From Takakia lepidozioides (taxonomy: Eukaryota; Streptophyta; Takakiopsida; Takakiales; Takakiaceae), in the NCBI GenBank assembly GCA_030704615.1, contig CM060733.1:37944001-38008000 (forward strand): a stretch of DNA of 64,000 nucleotides, read 5' to 3'. This document shows positions 46,450 through 59,000 of the stretch, one piece after another (the stretch's first letter is position 1; every line of letters begins with the position of its first letter). The notes under the pieces are model-generated. The model was not told the DNA's origin, searched no databases, and saw only the letters and a program-made list of their open reading frames with translations. Position numbers and translations under genes: made by a program.

Positions 46450-46910
46450 GTGGATGATATTTGAGAGTTTTTTTATTTTTTATTTTTTATTTTTTATTGG
46501 AAGGGGATGGAGCCCAATTTTTTTCTTTTCCTGGAAGTTGACAATAAGGTAGAAGTTCAGAGGTTCTGGTGCAGAAGGAGCTCTCATAGTGCAATGGTGT
46601 CCCAATTGAAGGTGTAGAGCCCCAGGCCCCCAGGTCAATTGGCGCAGCCTTAGGAATACTAGATCTAAAATTCATCTCTCTTTTGGTCAATCTAAAAGGA
46701 AGCGTGGTAGCTTCTAGTACTCTGTAGCTTCTGTTAGGCTCTACCCCTGGACTCCGGTTATTGTGAGGCAGTGTCCCATTCTTGGTCTGCAAGGCTTCCT
46801 GCAAGGTTATTTTTTCCTTGCTGTAATACTTCAGTATTCTCCATTCAATAAAGCTTCAGCGAGGCCACGTTCCCCTCTTCCCTTTAAAAAAGAAAGAAAA
46901 AGAAAAAGAA
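46450..46910 (+). other. Possible retroelement 3' tail
   Basis: Sequence ending in TTCAATAAAGCTTCAGC and, about 40 bases later, an A-rich tract (AAAAAAGAAAGAAAAAG) looks like the polyadenylated end of a retroposed or LINE-like copy. No coding motif was found, so this is only a possibility. Confidence 0.25.
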
Positions 46911-47028
46911 GGTAGAATGAAAGGGGACTGCACCTATTTCAATCAAATGTAAAAAAGAACTCCATGAAGCTGCCTGGATCCTGATCGAATTTTAGGAGGC
47001 AAAATTACCCGACCAGAGGGATCCATAC

Positions 47029-47789
47029 CAGTGTTGTGGGGTTCTTGCCATATTGAAGGAACCTCCGGTTCCGGTTCCTTGGTATATTTAAAGAGGCGGT
47101 TCCGGTTATTCATGTGCAGATTCCGGTTCCGGTTCCGGGTATTTTTTGGGAAGGAACCACCGGTTCCAGTTTCCGTTTCCAGTTCTCTATTTTTTGAATT
47201 TAAAAATATATATTAAATTTTTGATCGGTTTTTTATAAATCTAAAAATGATTTGTGAATCCCCATTAGTTATATCAAATATTTTGACCATGTTGAAAAGA
47301 AACAACACAACATTCATATACAAATTTATGAAATAATAATAATGCAATGTAAGCGAGTATAAATCAATGTGTGTAGAGTACACAAAGAAATCATTCTATC
47401 TCAAACAACTCGGCAATCATCGAAGAGCTCACCAACAACGATACAACGTGTAAAACAAAACCAGAAAAAAAAAAAAAAAAACCCCCTGCCCTACGCTGCT
47501 ACCTCCCCCTGCACTGCTCCGGCCTCCCCCACGCACTGAGGCGCTGCTCCCTCCCCGCGCTGAAGTTGCGCTACTGCAGCGATCGCGCAGATTGGAGGTG
47601 AGAGATGACAGATCGCGGAAAAATAAAACCCCTAAGTGCGGGAACTGGATCCGGAACCGCCACTGACCCCCCAGTTCCGGTTCCAGCTGATTCCTGGAAA
47701 AACCCTCACCCGCCGGTTCCGGTTCCAGTTCCAGTAACGGTTCCCAGGAACCGGAACCGCCTGCCTAAGCGGGTACCCGTACAACACTG
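47029..47789. mobile_element. Non-autonomous hAT-type element
   Basis: A perfect 8-bp target duplication, ATCCATAC, flanks the unit (47021-47028 and 47790-47797). The ends are short inverted repeats starting CAGTGTTGT, as in hAT elements. The subterminal regions (47050-47190 and 47640-47770) are packed with GGTTCCGGTTCC words in opposite orientation, the sort of array hAT transposases bind. The interior is AT-rich with a 17-base A-run and has no transposase. Confidence 0.9.
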
Positions 47790-48513
47790 ATCCATACCCA
47801 GTGTTTTTTCTTCATTTTTCTAAAATCGCAGGCCAGGCCACATGTGAAATTCTACCCAATGCCCATGTGGCGACAATAACGAGGTGACACAGCTAGAAAA
47901 GTGGCTATATTTCAGGTGGCACATTTTACTCGGACAAATTACAAACAATGAATTGGTATGTTCGAAAGTTGATGCCGGAGGCTCCTGCTATTCAACCACT
48001 GGCGCATTTTGGCGAAATTTACGGATTTTACCCCCCATAATGCCTTTCTACAAGTAGCTGACCCATTTTCCAGGTCGAAATCTGGCGAATAAAAAACTAC
48101 CGGCACAACCAAGCTTTTGTCGTAATCTTCCTACGCATCAACTCCTGATTGCTCCCAGGTAGGCCGGCTATATTGTAGCCAGCCACCCTGCCTACAGTAT
48201 AGATTTCGGATGACAATCTGAATGACGATTAGAAAAACGTGGATGAACATCGCAGAAAAGCTCCGTTATGTAAAGTATTTCACCGTTGTAGCCTGCCAAG
48301 AACGGAAGCGCCGCTCCCGCGGCCGGGCCGTCTCGTGTGCCTTCCTACCTGCCCGCCCGGCATAAACCCTAGTCATGTTCCGAGGTAAAATAAATGTAGA
48401 AGAGAAATCATAAATTTCAGTACAGTCCTCATGTGAGCCCACAAGCCATCAATGTGCCATTATCATCCTCCACACCCCGCACTCATACCCGCACTAATCA
48501 CCGCGTCCCACTA

Positions 48514-49362
48514 CAGTCGACCCTCCTTTATTGTTACGCCTTGGGAAAGTAAGAAAAAAATAACAATAACAGAGTGATAACATATTACCAATTAAAGAGG
48601 GCGACCAAGACTTAACATTTATCCATGTAACAGTAAACCAGGGATGATTTCAAAAAATCTAACATTTACAGAGTTACATATCAAATCGACTGAAAATTCT
48701 GTCAATGGTGTCATGTCGACAGTTTGCAACCTGCAACGTAGATAAGTTAGACTATTTTCTACAGATCTAACCCTATCAGAAAGTCTCTCAACCAACCACC
48801 GAGGGTTGTTGTTCTAGAAACATATTAATCACTTTGAATTCCTCCTGAACATTGGGAAATGTCACTTGTGCCACTGGATCTAAAATAGGTTCGTCTTTGT
48901 CATCTTCAGTTTCAACGTTTGCACATGGATCAACGAGTTCCTAGGCTTTCCGTAGGTGCATATGGAGTGTTCAAATCGTGTTCTTCCTCGTAATGAACAA
49001 ATTCGGGAACCCCCATAGTCGGAAACGTAACTACATTGCATTATATAGAGCCAATTTGCTAGACATCCATCCCTATATTAATTCAGAAATTTAGTAGTCA
49101 CAGTCGGTGGTTCCACATTATTTATTTCTTAATGAAATGTCAATGGAAATATTTATGTTTCAACCTACTTTAGGCCGCCTTCACTGTACTGGACATAACG
49201 TATATCAAGGGTCACTTTACAAAGGAGGGAGTACCATTTATGTAACGTTTAACATATAACATCCCTACTGCAGCATAGGGTAAAATTTCAGGGAGTAAAA
49301 CAAAGATAACAATTACACCCCTTATAACACATAAAGAGGGCACATTTAGCCAGGGTCGACTG
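48514..49362. mobile_element. pogo-like Tc1/mariner element, decayed
   Basis: TA stands on both sides (48512-48513 and 49363-49364). The ends are CAGTCGACCCT inverted repeats, followed on the left by CCTTTATTGTTACGCC, typical of pogo/Tigger ends. A minus-strand remnant near 48790-48960 (for example FKVINMFLEQQ) could be the tail of a pogo-type transposase, but the DDE core is absent. Confidence 0.75.
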
Positions 49363-49364
49363 TA

Positions 49365-52300
49365 ATAATAATATGGAAATTAATAGTAAATGTGCTGCAA
49401 ATAACAATTACTCCGCATCAAATACTCTCCCCCCTCCGCAGACCATCAAATTATGTCACTGCATGCCCACCATAACTATGCGGCCGTTAGAGCGCGCCGG
49501 ATGATCTCCCGGATGAAGCCCGGATGGATGATGTCCGTGCGCCGCAACGGCCCCACCCGCCCTAACGGCCCAGGCCGCGCCGGGACCCCGGGCCCGCGGC
49601 TGCGGCCGCAGCCCCGACCGGCGACTGCGCAGTCTGAACGGAAAGTAAATGAGCAGTGCTGCGGCCGGACACGGCGTGCGAATATAGCGCTGCGACTGCA
49701 CCCCTATATTTGACTGCTTGTCAGCGTCATTTATAGGCGTGGGACGGGCGGCGTACAAACGATATGGGATATATCGCAGATTGCAAAATAGCACGCGCAT
49801 TTACTCATCGGTTGACCTTCGAGGCCCCTCATTATGTATCCCCCTCGCCGCACTATTCAATGCACCTTCCGATGTCGGGGAGAATGTTTCATGCTCGGTG
49901 GATGGGATCCATCCACCACCCCCCTTCCGTTCATCCATGGCACAATAAATGCGAAAGTGTTGAGGTCCTATTTGCTTGATCAATCAATTACCGCCCCCCA
50001 CGATGACGACTAGAAAAGGACAAAAATGGGACCCGGAGTGTACATACGAGTAGTATTATTATAATTTGGCCCAGGCTCTTGAAGGCCCCTGAATTGAATG
50101 CGCAGTGGGGTACTTTTTCGGATGTTTGCGAATTATTTAACTCGCGCTGTCAATGCCCCTGTCAGCAATCCAGGGTCCATCATTCACTTCCCCGGACGGA
50201 TGAGCTCGAGATGATATTTCCGTCATCCATCCTGGCGCCAAGCCCAGCCACCGACGGCGACGGCCTGCCGTCAGGCGCGGCGGCCGCGCCCGTCTCCTTC
50301 GCCGTTACAGAATGGTCCCCGACCGCCGGCCGCCGGCCGCCGACGCCGTGACTGACGGATGAATGCGCCGTCGCGGTAACGCCTGCCCGGCCCCGAGAAA
50401 GCTGCTGCCCGGGTTCCCCGCCGGTCACTTTAATGGTCCCGGCGAGTGATGGTGACGGAATGTTTGCCACAAGCCACATTCCTTGGCCCGAGTCGCTCGT
50501 AGCCTGAAAGGTATGAAGGTAGGTTGGTAGGTAGTCTCTTGTCTCTTCGTCTCTTCCGCTTCTCCTTCTCACAGTTGAAAGAAATTATGTATTTGGCTTT
50601 TGTGAGTGAAAGAAGCTTTGGCGTGAAGAATTCCCCAGACCCTTTCAACGTTGTGACATGCTCTGATGTGGGGCTAAACACTTACTGATTAACTAAAAGA
50701 CTGTAGACGAACTATGACAACTTGACTTGTGTCATGAGATGAGGGGATTGATGCCTGGGAGGAATGGATTTCGGGGCCCAGGGGGGGAAAGTTGGATGGG
50801 GTTGCAGAGAATAATACATAAGAGGTGCGTACACACTGACACAGTGCATGTGTGTGGGGGACCCACAGCACATGGCGGGGAAGGTTCAGTGTTGGACCGG
50901 TTGTTAGTCAACAGCATTAGCACTGATAAGCTGCTGACAGGATATGACATGACAGTAGAAACTAGAAACCTACCCCACTGCATTTTTTCAGGGTCTTTGG
51001 CGGATATTAGTTTAGTCACACTATCATCATCGCCACCATCATTAGACAGCCCAAGTCCATTGATTAAGATCAGCTGCACAACACAGAGTCAGTGGGACAT
51101 ACATAATAACCAGAGAGAACCTCAAAATCTGTAGCGGCAGCAACCATAGCCTTGGGATCTGGACCTTGAGCAGACAGCAGACCCATTATATTGGGGACTG
51201 TGAGCTGCTGGATTCTACAGGCTTCCAAGTATATCAGGACACCTCGGTTTCCAACCCAAAATTGGGATAGTAGTCTGAGATCCCTGGTCGGGACTAATAA
51301 ATATCCTTTTGCGATTTTGGTGTGATAGATCTATGGCTCCTTCGTGAAATGGGGGTATGAGTCAGCAGGGTTTTGTGCTGCAAAGTTCGGTGAAATAAGC
51401 TGCAATGCATTGCATTTGATGCGTGGGCCAACTTCCAAGTTGGGATGAATTACACACATGCGCAGGCTCAACGGCATGACCGTTTGGGAGTCTGTTTTTA
51501 GGGTGTTTGTCTTTATCTTCACTTGCCCATACTGTTGAGAGAATGTATCCCTTGGGCCAAAGACCAACAGTGGATGATCTGGCTGTTCTGGAAGTGAGGT
51601 GAGCTTTTGATTGTGTGGCGAGCTATCATTCAGGGACAAGACCACATTCACAGAATGCCAATTGATAACAGGCAGGTGCATGTTTCAGCACAGAAAGTTA
51701 CTGATGCCTTTCTTTCTTGCGCTCACCCACAATGAAAGAAAGGGGGTCCTGCAGGTCGAGTGGGGTGATCATCATCAGGATGGTGGGTGACAGTACCAGT
51801 GTGTGGAATATTTATACAGTTCAGATTCACAGAGTTGAGCATTTTGCAAGATGATACTAGTCTATTTCATGCAATGGTCTGAAGAGGCAGAAATTAGTAA
51901 GTTTGTAATCATGCAAAGAGCGACGTTGTTGCTCACAGGTCACAAGATTTTATTTTCATCTCTAAGGTACAATTATGGTCTTCACAAAGACCATGGTCAC
52001 AACTATGGCATTGCGCGTGTAAATCAATGTCTACTACGGAAACGTTGAGCCAGGCAGCCCTACTTTGAATGTCTACATTGCCAACTGCGATTGAAGTGAG
52101 GATTCTGGGACAAAAGTGATCTAGCAGAGCTCTATTTGGTGAAGATTCCACCAGTAAACTGAGCCAATAATCAAACAGCACCAACAACTTCAACAAAATG
52201 GTAAACGCCCAGCAAAACGCTCAGGGACCCAGAGTAGGCACTCGGGGTAAACCTACCATTAAACAGCTCTCAAAATCACTGAGACAACAAAATGAAATTC

Positions 52301-52850
52301 TCCAACAATTCAGTGTATACCCGGGGGGGGTCAAAGGATGGTGAAGGTTACACACTTGGGGCCTGTGCCGACTGCACAGTATCACAGCAGTGCAACAGTG
52401 GTTGTGGATGTTAAGTCCACAGCTCAATGGAGAACCCGTGCTGAATCTTCGTTATTCGACAACTAATGATGAAGCCACTAGTCGCGCTCCTGCTTTAAGA
52501 GAACCTGCACGGTGTCACCGGATGTAGGTCTTAAGGGGGGTTTGCTTGCAGTTGCTCTTCAAAAAGACAATGCCCCCCCACTCAGAAAGCAGCCACATAG
52601 AGAAAAAAGAGAAAACAAGGGGAGCTGGGGAGGGGGAAGAGCCCCATCATCTTTGCACAGTTAAGAAAATCTTCTGTGGGCTGCCTGTTCGAAGATTCTC
52701 CACATTAACAACAACCTGCATGCCAGTGTACCTACCACTCAGCCCCTTAACCTGTCCCATAGCACAGACCTACCTTTCTAAATAGTTGGAGTGAACAGTA
52801 ATAATTCAGTGTACAAGAGCTTTCAGGTGCTAAATAGTAATGGTGTAATG
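49365..52850. other. Intergenic DNA with a GC-rich patch
   Basis: From 49450 to 50450 the DNA is GC-rich with GGCCGCCGGCCGCC-type words, a possible CpG-rich control region. Elsewhere overlapping frames of 60-135 codons show no known motif. No RNA gene was recognised. Confidence 0.4.
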
Positions 52851-53028
52851 ACTTCTCTTTTCTTCTAGTTTTCCTCTTCTCATCATATTTGGGCAGATGA
52901 TGCTGGTCAGCGAGTCCTTGGGTGATCCCTCTTCTAATGCAGACTTCCCCCCTGGTATCCCTCTACTCATGAAGAAAAATTCCTTAATATATTGCTTGGT
53001 TCCTTTGGCAGATAAAACTTACATTAAA

Positions 53029-56000
53029 TTATGGTTGCTTGGTTCGTGAAGGAAATTTGAGAGGCAACGGACCCACCTCGGCCTGGTTGGAGTCGGGGGG
53101 GAACCAGTGCATAAGTGATCCCAGATGTAGTACTGCCGGTATAGCTCTGAACAATAGTGGTGTTGACACCTGTCACAATTGATTCACAGCTTGCCAGTAA
53201 TCAGTGCTTGATCTTATGACCATATTGACAAAACAAGTTCCATGTTGAAAACAACCCAACTCATCATGATACAAGGTATTGACAACAGGCAGCAACCCAC
53301 TAAGCTACTGCTGCAAGGGGAAGAGGCCTTTGGAACACTATGGGTTGCTTGCCACCTTAGTGGTGGAAACTGGAAACCTCCTTGTCCGTACATTCTGAAA
53401 ATTTCATCCGTACATGATACTGAAGAAGAAAGTGAGGGATACTCAGCAAAATTTGCCAACTTGTGTCCTCCTAGAGCCATGCCCACTGAAACAAATCACT
53501 GGCCCCAAGAAAGCAAAAGATTGGCATAAGCATAGGCCTTACCAAGCTGAGGGCCGTGGTCCCAACTAGCAGCAGGTACAATTTTTTCTGTACAAGCACC
53601 AAACAGGCCACCAAATTTGCAAGGGAAAACAATCCAGACTTTTGCGTATCTTCCAATATACAAATATTTTAAACCAAATGGCAGACTCCTGCTGAAGCAT
53701 GTGCAACTAATAGTTCCTCCACCCTGGCTGTCTTCCGTTTGGGAAATGGACACCTTCTCACAGCCGTAACAGGGGCAACAGGGACGATGTGGTTGTGCAA
53801 AACCTTCCCCCAAGGACTGACCTACACGTTAGGTGACTGGTTGACCTAGTGACACCCCTCTTTCAGCTGGGTTGGCTATGATCCCTGATATCCAACATAC
53901 ACCCATGTGAATATGAATCCACACCACTTGCACGATGGAATTTCTGCCCTAATCACTGGGCCATCTCTTGATTGCCAAATTTCTTATCTCTATTCCAGCA
54001 TTGTGTCACACGCAATGTGTACAAGGATCTAACCCAAAAGCAGTCTTATTTCTGCGATTTCATGCTTGAACTTCTAAACTACTGCCTTCATCGAAAGGGG
54101 CAAGGAAAAGAGAGGACCTATCAGATCCCCAGACAGGCTGAAGGACTACATGACCCTGCAATTTAACCTGCAAGGTGGTCCACACTCCAGACAATAAAAT
54201 TGTCCTCACAATAGGAAGCAATCGTGCAGAATGAAAGCTGAATGATACAAGCCAAAAATTATGCCATGCTAAGGTCTTTACCTGTATCAGGTGGAGCTTG
54301 GAAGCTCGGCTGAGAAGCACAAAAGCAAATTCTCCTATTTGGGCAAGAGACATGCCCACCTGTACCAGGCATCAGCACAGATGTTTTAACACAATTTTCT
54401 GGATTGTAAACCAGTAGCCAAAATGCTGCTTAACACAGGTACAGCTTCTTCCCCACTCATGCATACTCATGCAATTACAATGTGGACAAGTTTATATGCA
54501 AAGTAGAGCTTCTTGGGCAAGCAAAGGGCAAATCAAATTTCAGGTTAGGAAGTGAAATTCCTGGTGACACAGGATTCTGTGTCAGTTCTTGCCTTCTGTC
54601 ATTCAGACTAACAAAAAGAAATAAGACAGTGGATCAAGTAAGAAGGGGATCCAGAAGTATAGCAGTACTCACAAGAAAGGCATTTCTTAAGTTGTATCCA
54701 AAAGCTCTGACGACCACCGTAACTACAATGGTTTTGGAGATGATGACAAGGACAAGGGACGCCAGCAGAATGTCCATATGTGTCCACAAAAATTGAACAT
54801 TTATAAGCATTCCAATGCTTGCCAGAAATAGCGCTGTGAAGAGATTCCTTATTGGCTCCACCTTCAACATGCACCACCCAATCCCAAGTTCAGCAACTTG
54901 TGGTTACCCAAACAGCTACAGGAAGCAATTTACCAGCCATAGAATGTTTAATTGCTGCTGCATCAACGACATCCAACCTCAGTACATCAAATCACTGTCA
55001 AATGTAACCAAGACACTTGGAAAGAACGTGAAGACAACTGATCTCCCTTCTCCAGAAATGGGCCCAACCCACATCCCTCCCTCCGGCCCATCAATGAAAC
55101 AATGGACAAAGCTAAGGGAAACCAGACCTGCTCTAGAGTGTGTTCTGCAAGATCAGTGGTGGAGATCATGACACCCGCCACGAAAGCACCGAGCTCCAAA
55201 CTCAGCCCAAGCTTATCACTAATCTGTGTTCCAAAACCACAGCAATACATCATTGTGCTGTTGCTATATCATCTTAAAAACAAAGAAGAGAGGTAAAAAA
55301 CGAGAGTTGGTTCCTTTGTCCCTAGCAAACGGTCAGCATGTAAAAGACAAGAGACCATAAGACCCATCGAACCCATATCTTTTCAGGGGTCACTAAAAGT
55401 GTTCATCCACATGGGCTTGGAATTGATACACAACAACAACTCGACACACTTAAAGCAGACTGCACAGCTAGACACTGCGCCTACTTTGGACGGGTGACAA
55501 GCTGTAAAATTGACGACAGACAAACACAGGAATATGTACCCAGGCAACGAGCAAGCAAAACGCCACTGCAGCTAGTTGATACAGCTCATTCGTCTGCATT
55601 CCATAAAAGATGCCATCAGTACCCAATTTCAAATAGATGAGTTTAAATGCAGGGGTCTAAAGCCCAACCCAATAATGCTTGCACAGAGTCAGGAAAACAA
55701 AGTGACTTATATTTTATCTACAGAACAGCTTGCCATTATGAGCGACAATCATGGAATCTTACCCCTTTCCACTCCAATAATCTCAAGAAAGAAACGTTCA
55801 TCAGTTTAAATCACTCTGGCTGGGTCTATCATAAATGGGACTGTCACAGAGTTTTGTCCATGGCCCGAAACCACCTGGACTGAGAGGCGCATCATCAATT
55901 TTAGAAATCGGGGTACAAATGATCGGGCCAGAATGGCAGCTGACAAGAGAAAAGCTGTGAGCACCAACAAGCTGCATAGACACAACATGAAATAAGGTGT

Positions 56001-59000
56001 GACACATTGGAAGCTTCAATGTAACAGAATACTTGCAAACAGTAGGCTCTCCATATCCAAAAATTTCACCTCTATTATCATAGGCTGTTCGACAAAGAGG
56101 TGCTTACGATCGAGACATGGAGATGAGGCCTGACATCACACCACTGTCGCCTCCCAGTACAGGCAGCAGCGCAAATAGCAACCCAACTGCACAGTCCTGG
56201 TTCAACAAAACCCCTCTCCATGGATTTGATGTCAACAGTCTCTGACAGGAAACTAATCATGTGGAAGCCATACCAGCCACATGTTACATTCCAGCCTAGC
56301 TTGCCTTTCTCCCCTCCAACAAAACAGACTCATTCACACATACGCTAGGACAAAAGTTCATGTATTCTCTCAATGCAGTAGTTCCAATCATTAGGAGATG
56401 ATGGAAATATCACTTTGACTTGATGTCTAGATTGCAAGGGAGAAGAAGGGTACCTGTAAGATGAGGGTGCCTATAGTAACTTGTCCGTGTAGTGAATTTG
56501 TGCTGTTACGGTCCATCAAAAACTTTAACACCTGTAAATCACATTGACTTCAGTCATAGATCAAAATAGTACACAGCAAGCTTAACCATGTTCCCACCTG
56601 CCCCTGGGTGTAGATGTGCATGCCTAACATATAGGCAAAATTATAAATTAGCAAAGTTGATATCACACGGCTGCTTCCTTCGTCTGTTGACTGGCAATCT
56701 GTCTTTTTACTTGAAAACTGAGTGGTATGTGGACAGGCATGACCTTATCTCACACTTTGGACCTACCATATACGCAAAATTACAAAATTATCAAAGTTGA
56801 TATCACACGGCTGCTTCCTTCGTCTGCTGACTGGCAATCTGTCTTTTTACTTGAAAACTGAGTGGTATGTGGACAGGCATGACCTTATCTCAGACTTTGG
56901 ACCAAGCACACCTTACTGTACAGTAAGTGTCAAAGAACAATCGAAGAGATAGATCGCTAGATACAGGGTGCATAACAAACCCACCAAGTGTACCAGAGAA
57001 GTTGCTAAGACAGACAGCACATGTGAGAATTCAATTCTACAATAGCTAGCAAGTGAGCCTACAAAAATGCACTTAGGTTACAGCCACCACAAGAGGTTGG
57101 TAAAGAGGGAGAGAGACAGTTGGAAAGACAGAAAGAAAGAAAGACTTACAACCTCCCAAGGAAGCTCTTAGAAAGGAGAAACCCCAAGCTTATAGAAAGG
57201 AAGAAAACAAGAAACCTTTTAACATCCACAGGGCCCATGCAACAAGAAATAAAAAAAACTTAGAAACATCCACAGAGCACCCTGAGAGAGAGGGCGCAAA
57301 AGGGAAGAAAAAAACTTTATAATGTCAACAAGAAACTGAAAGAACTTATTGGACAAAAGGAAATTAACAAACCATACAGAAATAGAACCCAAAAACCAGC
57401 CATACAACCAGAAAACTACAATTCAACTTCTCTAAAGTGGAGAGCCTCTTGTAGATGTGCTGCAAAGCATCTCTGATCCTTGTAATTGAACAAATTTGTC
57501 AGGGATTGGGTATCTGTTACAAGCCTTCACAAACATCATCCCTGAATTTGAGAGTGTCAATGACAAGACAGGTTGGATGCATGAAAGCAAATTCGGCCAT
57601 ATGTGATGCAAGAATGTGTTAAAAGCACTTCCTAACAGGAGGTGGTAGTTAGAAGCTGACCACAGCAGTCGATGACATAGATAGGAAAGCACCCACGAAT
57701 ATTCCCTCAGAAGACTTTGCCCCGCAAAGCTAAATGTACACACAGACAACCAATAGTTAGTGCCATTTCAGGAAGGAGGTCCCTTCCTCTTATATGAGAG
57801 TGATAGCTGCCTTCATATACCCGTGACTTGTGTATGGACCACGACAATCACACAGTGAAAAGATTCAAGCTGATGAATAAACTCAGGTCATCAATGGATG
57901 GCTAGAGAAGGTATCAAGGTGAGGATGGGGACAATCATATATCTTAGGGGTGGAATACAACACGATCAACATTTGAGTGTGTAAGAGCTTCTCCATGAGA
58001 CATAAAGACAAAAACAGAACTGTGCGAGACTGAAAAAGGAAGAGAGGGTTCACCACAGCAGTTAGAGCACAGAGGCACATGAAGAGTGCAATCTGTATAA
58101 ATCCGCCGAAGATAGCAACGGCCCGTACAACACGGAGCTGCTCCCACCCAAGTAAAACTTGTGTAAATTATCTATATTTTGAGTTTGTTTGGAAGGAATC
58201 ACTATCCAAGAAAAGGAGGAGAAAATTGGTTTCTAACGTTGGTCGGAAACATAAATGATAGCAATTCCGACTCAGAGTTTGTGCAACCCCTTGTACTCTG
58301 GCTTACCATGTTAAAGATAGACAAACACACACATACTTATACATAAATATTCATGTTTTACCCATTTTAGCTTACTCCTTTAAACCACCCGGAAGCTCTA
58401 GAGGAAATTGATCTAAATCATTGGGAAGAGAAAAGACACAACATTCTTACCTTGGTGGTAGAAAACTCGAGCCCCAAAGCAAAAAGAAGAAACACAACCC
58501 CAAATTGGGCCACGGTCTCAACCTGCAAAATCGAGTAGTGCACACAACCCATAGCTCAGCAACAAAGCATAAACATGTTAATATGTCTCACACATAATGC
58601 CATTTACATGTAGCCTGTTAGCTCTACATTTCAGGAGATCAACTGACAATCTTCTTCAAATGGATTTCCACTTCCAGGGCTGCCAGAACGAACATGGTAG
58701 GGTGAGAATGAGCTCTCAACCATAAAGCTTCCTCAAAGAACAAAAACAAGAACTTGCAGGCAAGACCCACAGGAGTGAAGATCTGGTGGAATTGTCCCTA
58801 AAACATTTCGGGATCATATGAGAGATTCCATTCACCCTATCCTAACTTGATCAATTACCATTCAAAAAACATATACCTGCACTAATTCGCTCACAAAGCT
58901 CAACCCACCCGGCCCTATAGCAGACCCTGCCAGCAGATACCCTGTAATCACCTGTGTACAAAACAGCCATCAAAACAGGATATTCGGGCCCTTGGGAAGC

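Noticed and set aside
50079-51134. Possible genes in overlapping frames of 80-135 codons
   Set aside because: The frames overlap on both strands in GC-rich sequence, lack motifs, and show no splice-linked partners.
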